A DNA stretch of 64,000 bases from assembly GCF_031851795.1 (NCBI RefSeq), contig NZ_CP134696.1, forward strand, positions 620,001-684,000, written 5' to 3'. Every line of letters begins with the position of its first letter. The stretch's first letter is position 1. This document shows positions 62,606-64,000 of this stretch, piece after piece. This stretch comes from Pontibacter sp. G13. GTDB taxonomy: Bacteria > Bacteroidota > Bacteroidia > J057. The position numbers were made by a program, and so were the translations under genes. The notes under the pieces are model-generated. The model worked only from the letters and a program-made list of their open reading frames with translations, was not told the DNA's origin and ran no database searches.

Positions 62606-63418
62606 ATGGAATGGATAGGATATCTGTGTGCAGCCTCAATCGGAATCGTCATGGGATTGATGGGCAGTGGGGGCTCCATGATGCTTCCTGTGCTCGCCTA
62701 CCTATTTGCGAAGGATGCCAACCTCACTTCTGCCTATTCCATTTTTGTGATTGGCTTGACCTCCATCATCGGGACATTCGGCAAGGTGCGGGAGGACATC
62801 ATTCCCTACAAGGTCACCTTCGCCTTTTTGATTCCGGCGCTTCTTTCCACATGGTTTGCCAGATGGGCATTGGTCCCCATGGTACCTGAGCATCTGCTTG
62901 AAATCGGGGATTTCGTCCTTGTTAAAAAGCAAGGGCTCCTCATCCTATTTGCGGTCATCTTGGTATTTTCCGGACTGTCCATGATCACGGGATTTGCCGA
63001 CAAACTGAAAGAGCGCAGCCAAGCCCATTTCTCCTGGCCTAGCCTGATCATCTCCGCCATTGTGATCGGTCTGCTTTCGGGCATGCTCGGCACGGGTGGT
63101 GGATTCATGATAGTTCCTGCCTTGATTATGACCGCCGGACTCGAGATCAAGGAAGCCGCAGCAGGAGCGCTAGTCATCGTAGCGGTGAAATCGCTGGTGG
63201 GATTCTTCGCAGGAGATGCCATTACGATGGGCGATCAGATCGAATGGAACTTCCTCGCCAAAGTCGCGGGCGTGATGATCACGGGTATCCTGCTGGGCAA
63301 CTGGCTCTCCAATCACCTTCCTGCCGAGCGCATCAAACGTGGATTTGCCTATATCACCTTGGCACTTGCCGTTTTTGTCCTTGGCAAAGAGATGATCTGG
63401 CCGCTATTGGCCCATTGA
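62606..63418 (+). CDS. TauE/SafE family permease (tandem paralogue)
   Basis: 270 residues with the same two glycine-rich repeats (GIVMGLMGSGGSMMLPVLAY and GLLSGMLGTGGGFMIVPALIM) and about eight membrane helices. It follows its paralogue by 111 bases on the same strand. Local similarity over the whole length suggests a gene duplication. Substrate unknown, probably a sulfur-containing or carboxylate anion. Confidence 0.9.
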   Translation: MEWIGYLCAASIGIVMGLMGSGGSMMLPVLAYLFAKDANLTSAYSIFVIGLTSIIGTFGKVREDIIPYKVTFAFLIPALLSTWFARWALVPMVPEHLLEIGDFVLVKKQGLLILFAVILVFSGLSMITGFADKLKERSQAHFSWPSLIISAIVIGLLSGMLGTGGGFMIVPALIMTAGLEIKEAAAGALVIVAVKSLVGFFAGDAITMGDQIEWNFLAKVAGVMITGILLGNWLSNHLPAERIKRGFAYITLALAVFVLGKEMIWPLLAH

Positions 63419-63717
63419 TTCCTCCCCATTCCCCCAAATGGGTGAGTAAGGATTCAGGCTGCCCGAGTAGAATTGCCTGTATGACTGCTCATTTTCTCCC
63501 AGATTTGTCAAAGCCCTTCCTTCTCCTTCTTTGCTGAATTCCCTCCTCAACGGAGACATTCTAGGCCCGAATTGTCCCCAACTGGCTTTCTGGAACCATA
63601 TTCCTGACCATTCCCCCCCAATCCCAACCTGTCAAACATCCGAGCGGATTCGCGCATGTAGTTAATTCAATAATATGCAATATTCAATTCAGAAAGTACA
63701 GAGCATACAGACGCATC

Positions 63718-64000
63718 ATGAAAAACAATCGGAAAGCGAATCAACAAGCCAAATCGGCGCTTTCGCTCAAACTTGCCAAGCGGCTATATTCCGTGGTCGG
63801 GACTGCCTTGGCATTTGGGCTCTTATTTGTAGTCACCTATGATGTCGAGCAGGTCAGTGAGCGTAACCTGATGTACGCCACCAGCATGGACGACGCACTG
63901 TCTCAGGCATTCAGCGAGGACAAACAGTGCTTTGTCTTGTTTTATGCTGATTACTGCTATCCCTGCGATCGAATGGAGCGGATGTTTGCAGAGCACCCTC
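63718..64000 (+). CDS. membrane-anchored thioredoxin-like protein (cut by window end)
   Basis: 94 codons are visible from ATG 63718. A positively charged N-terminus (MKNNRKANQQAKS) and one membrane helix (about 25-42) lead to a thioredoxin-like fold: FVLFYADYCYPCDRMERMF has the CxxC motif CYPC in the position of the Thioredoxin_7/DUF255-like group. It is probably a periplasmic thiol-disulfide or thiol-reducing protein. The rest lies outside the window. Confidence 0.75.
   Translation, partial: MKNNRKANQQAKSALSLKLAKRLYSVVGTALAFGLLFVVTYDVEQVSERNLMYATSMDDALSQAFSEDKQCFVLFYADYCYPCDRMERMFAEHP

Overview
The window comes from the chromosome of a Bacteroidota bacterium, probably marine or otherwise living on polysaccharides. 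The evidence is a SusC/SusD pair, three secreted proteins ending in type IX secretion (T9SS) sorting tails, lipoboxes on surface proteins, a Y_Y_Y/propeller regulator, and weak or absent Shine-Dalgarno sites. Moderate GC content, a DUF349 protein and GC-rich dispersed repeats would fit Saprospiria or a neighbouring class, but the sequence alone does not settle the order. No rRNA, tRNA, CRISPR array or intact insertion sequence was seen.

Region 1 (1-12530, minus strand) is a polysaccharide utilisation locus, very probably for laminarin or another beta-1,3-glucan. In transcription order it holds a membrane-tethered propeller/LuxR regulator, a T9SS discoidin-type binding protein, SusC, SusD, a Big_2 surface glycan-binding lipoprotein, a GH16 laminarinase lipoprotein and a GH128 endo-beta-1,3-glucanase lipoprotein with the start of a CBM6, cut by the window edge. 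Several leader and intergenic hairpins lie between the genes.

Region 2 (12807-23050) is accessory: two small unknown proteins, a CBS-like/HEPN-like fusion, the DEAD-box helicase RhlE, a 1211-residue T9SS protein with nested domains and very strong codon bias, a copy of a dispersed GC-rich repeat next to an Rpn-nuclease remnant, a GNAT acetyltransferase, a possibly frameshifted ORF, a secreted unknown protein and a DUF4199-like membrane protein.

Region 3 (23054-40265, minus strand) is a Wzx/Wzy-type exopolysaccharide cluster. It encodes an OPX export lipoprotein, two large polysaccharide co-polymerases whose fused tyrosine-kinase domains look catalytically dead, a flippase, a DUF3300-like exported protein, a small lipoprotein, three GT4 glycosyltransferases, an O-antigen ligase/polymerase-like protein, an APH-fold kinase, a nucleotidyltransferase/thymidylate-kinase-like fusion and a hexapeptide acyltransferase. 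Several genes overlap or nearly touch. No initiating sugar-phosphate transferase and no tyrosine phosphatase is present.

Region 4 (40476-64000) begins with a divergent ECF sigma/anti-sigma/Spy-like envelope-stress operon. Then come mostly housekeeping genes: a DUF349 protein, lysS, topA, a GNAT, a triple-repeat T9SS protein, two paralogous lipoproteins, PEP carboxylase, a glutaryl-CoA-type acyl-CoA dehydrogenase, a PgpH-type HD phosphodiesterase, two TauE/SafE permeases and the start of a membrane-anchored thioredoxin-like protein. The lysS-topA gap carries two inverted copies of the dispersed repeat, one with an 18-bp perfect hairpin.
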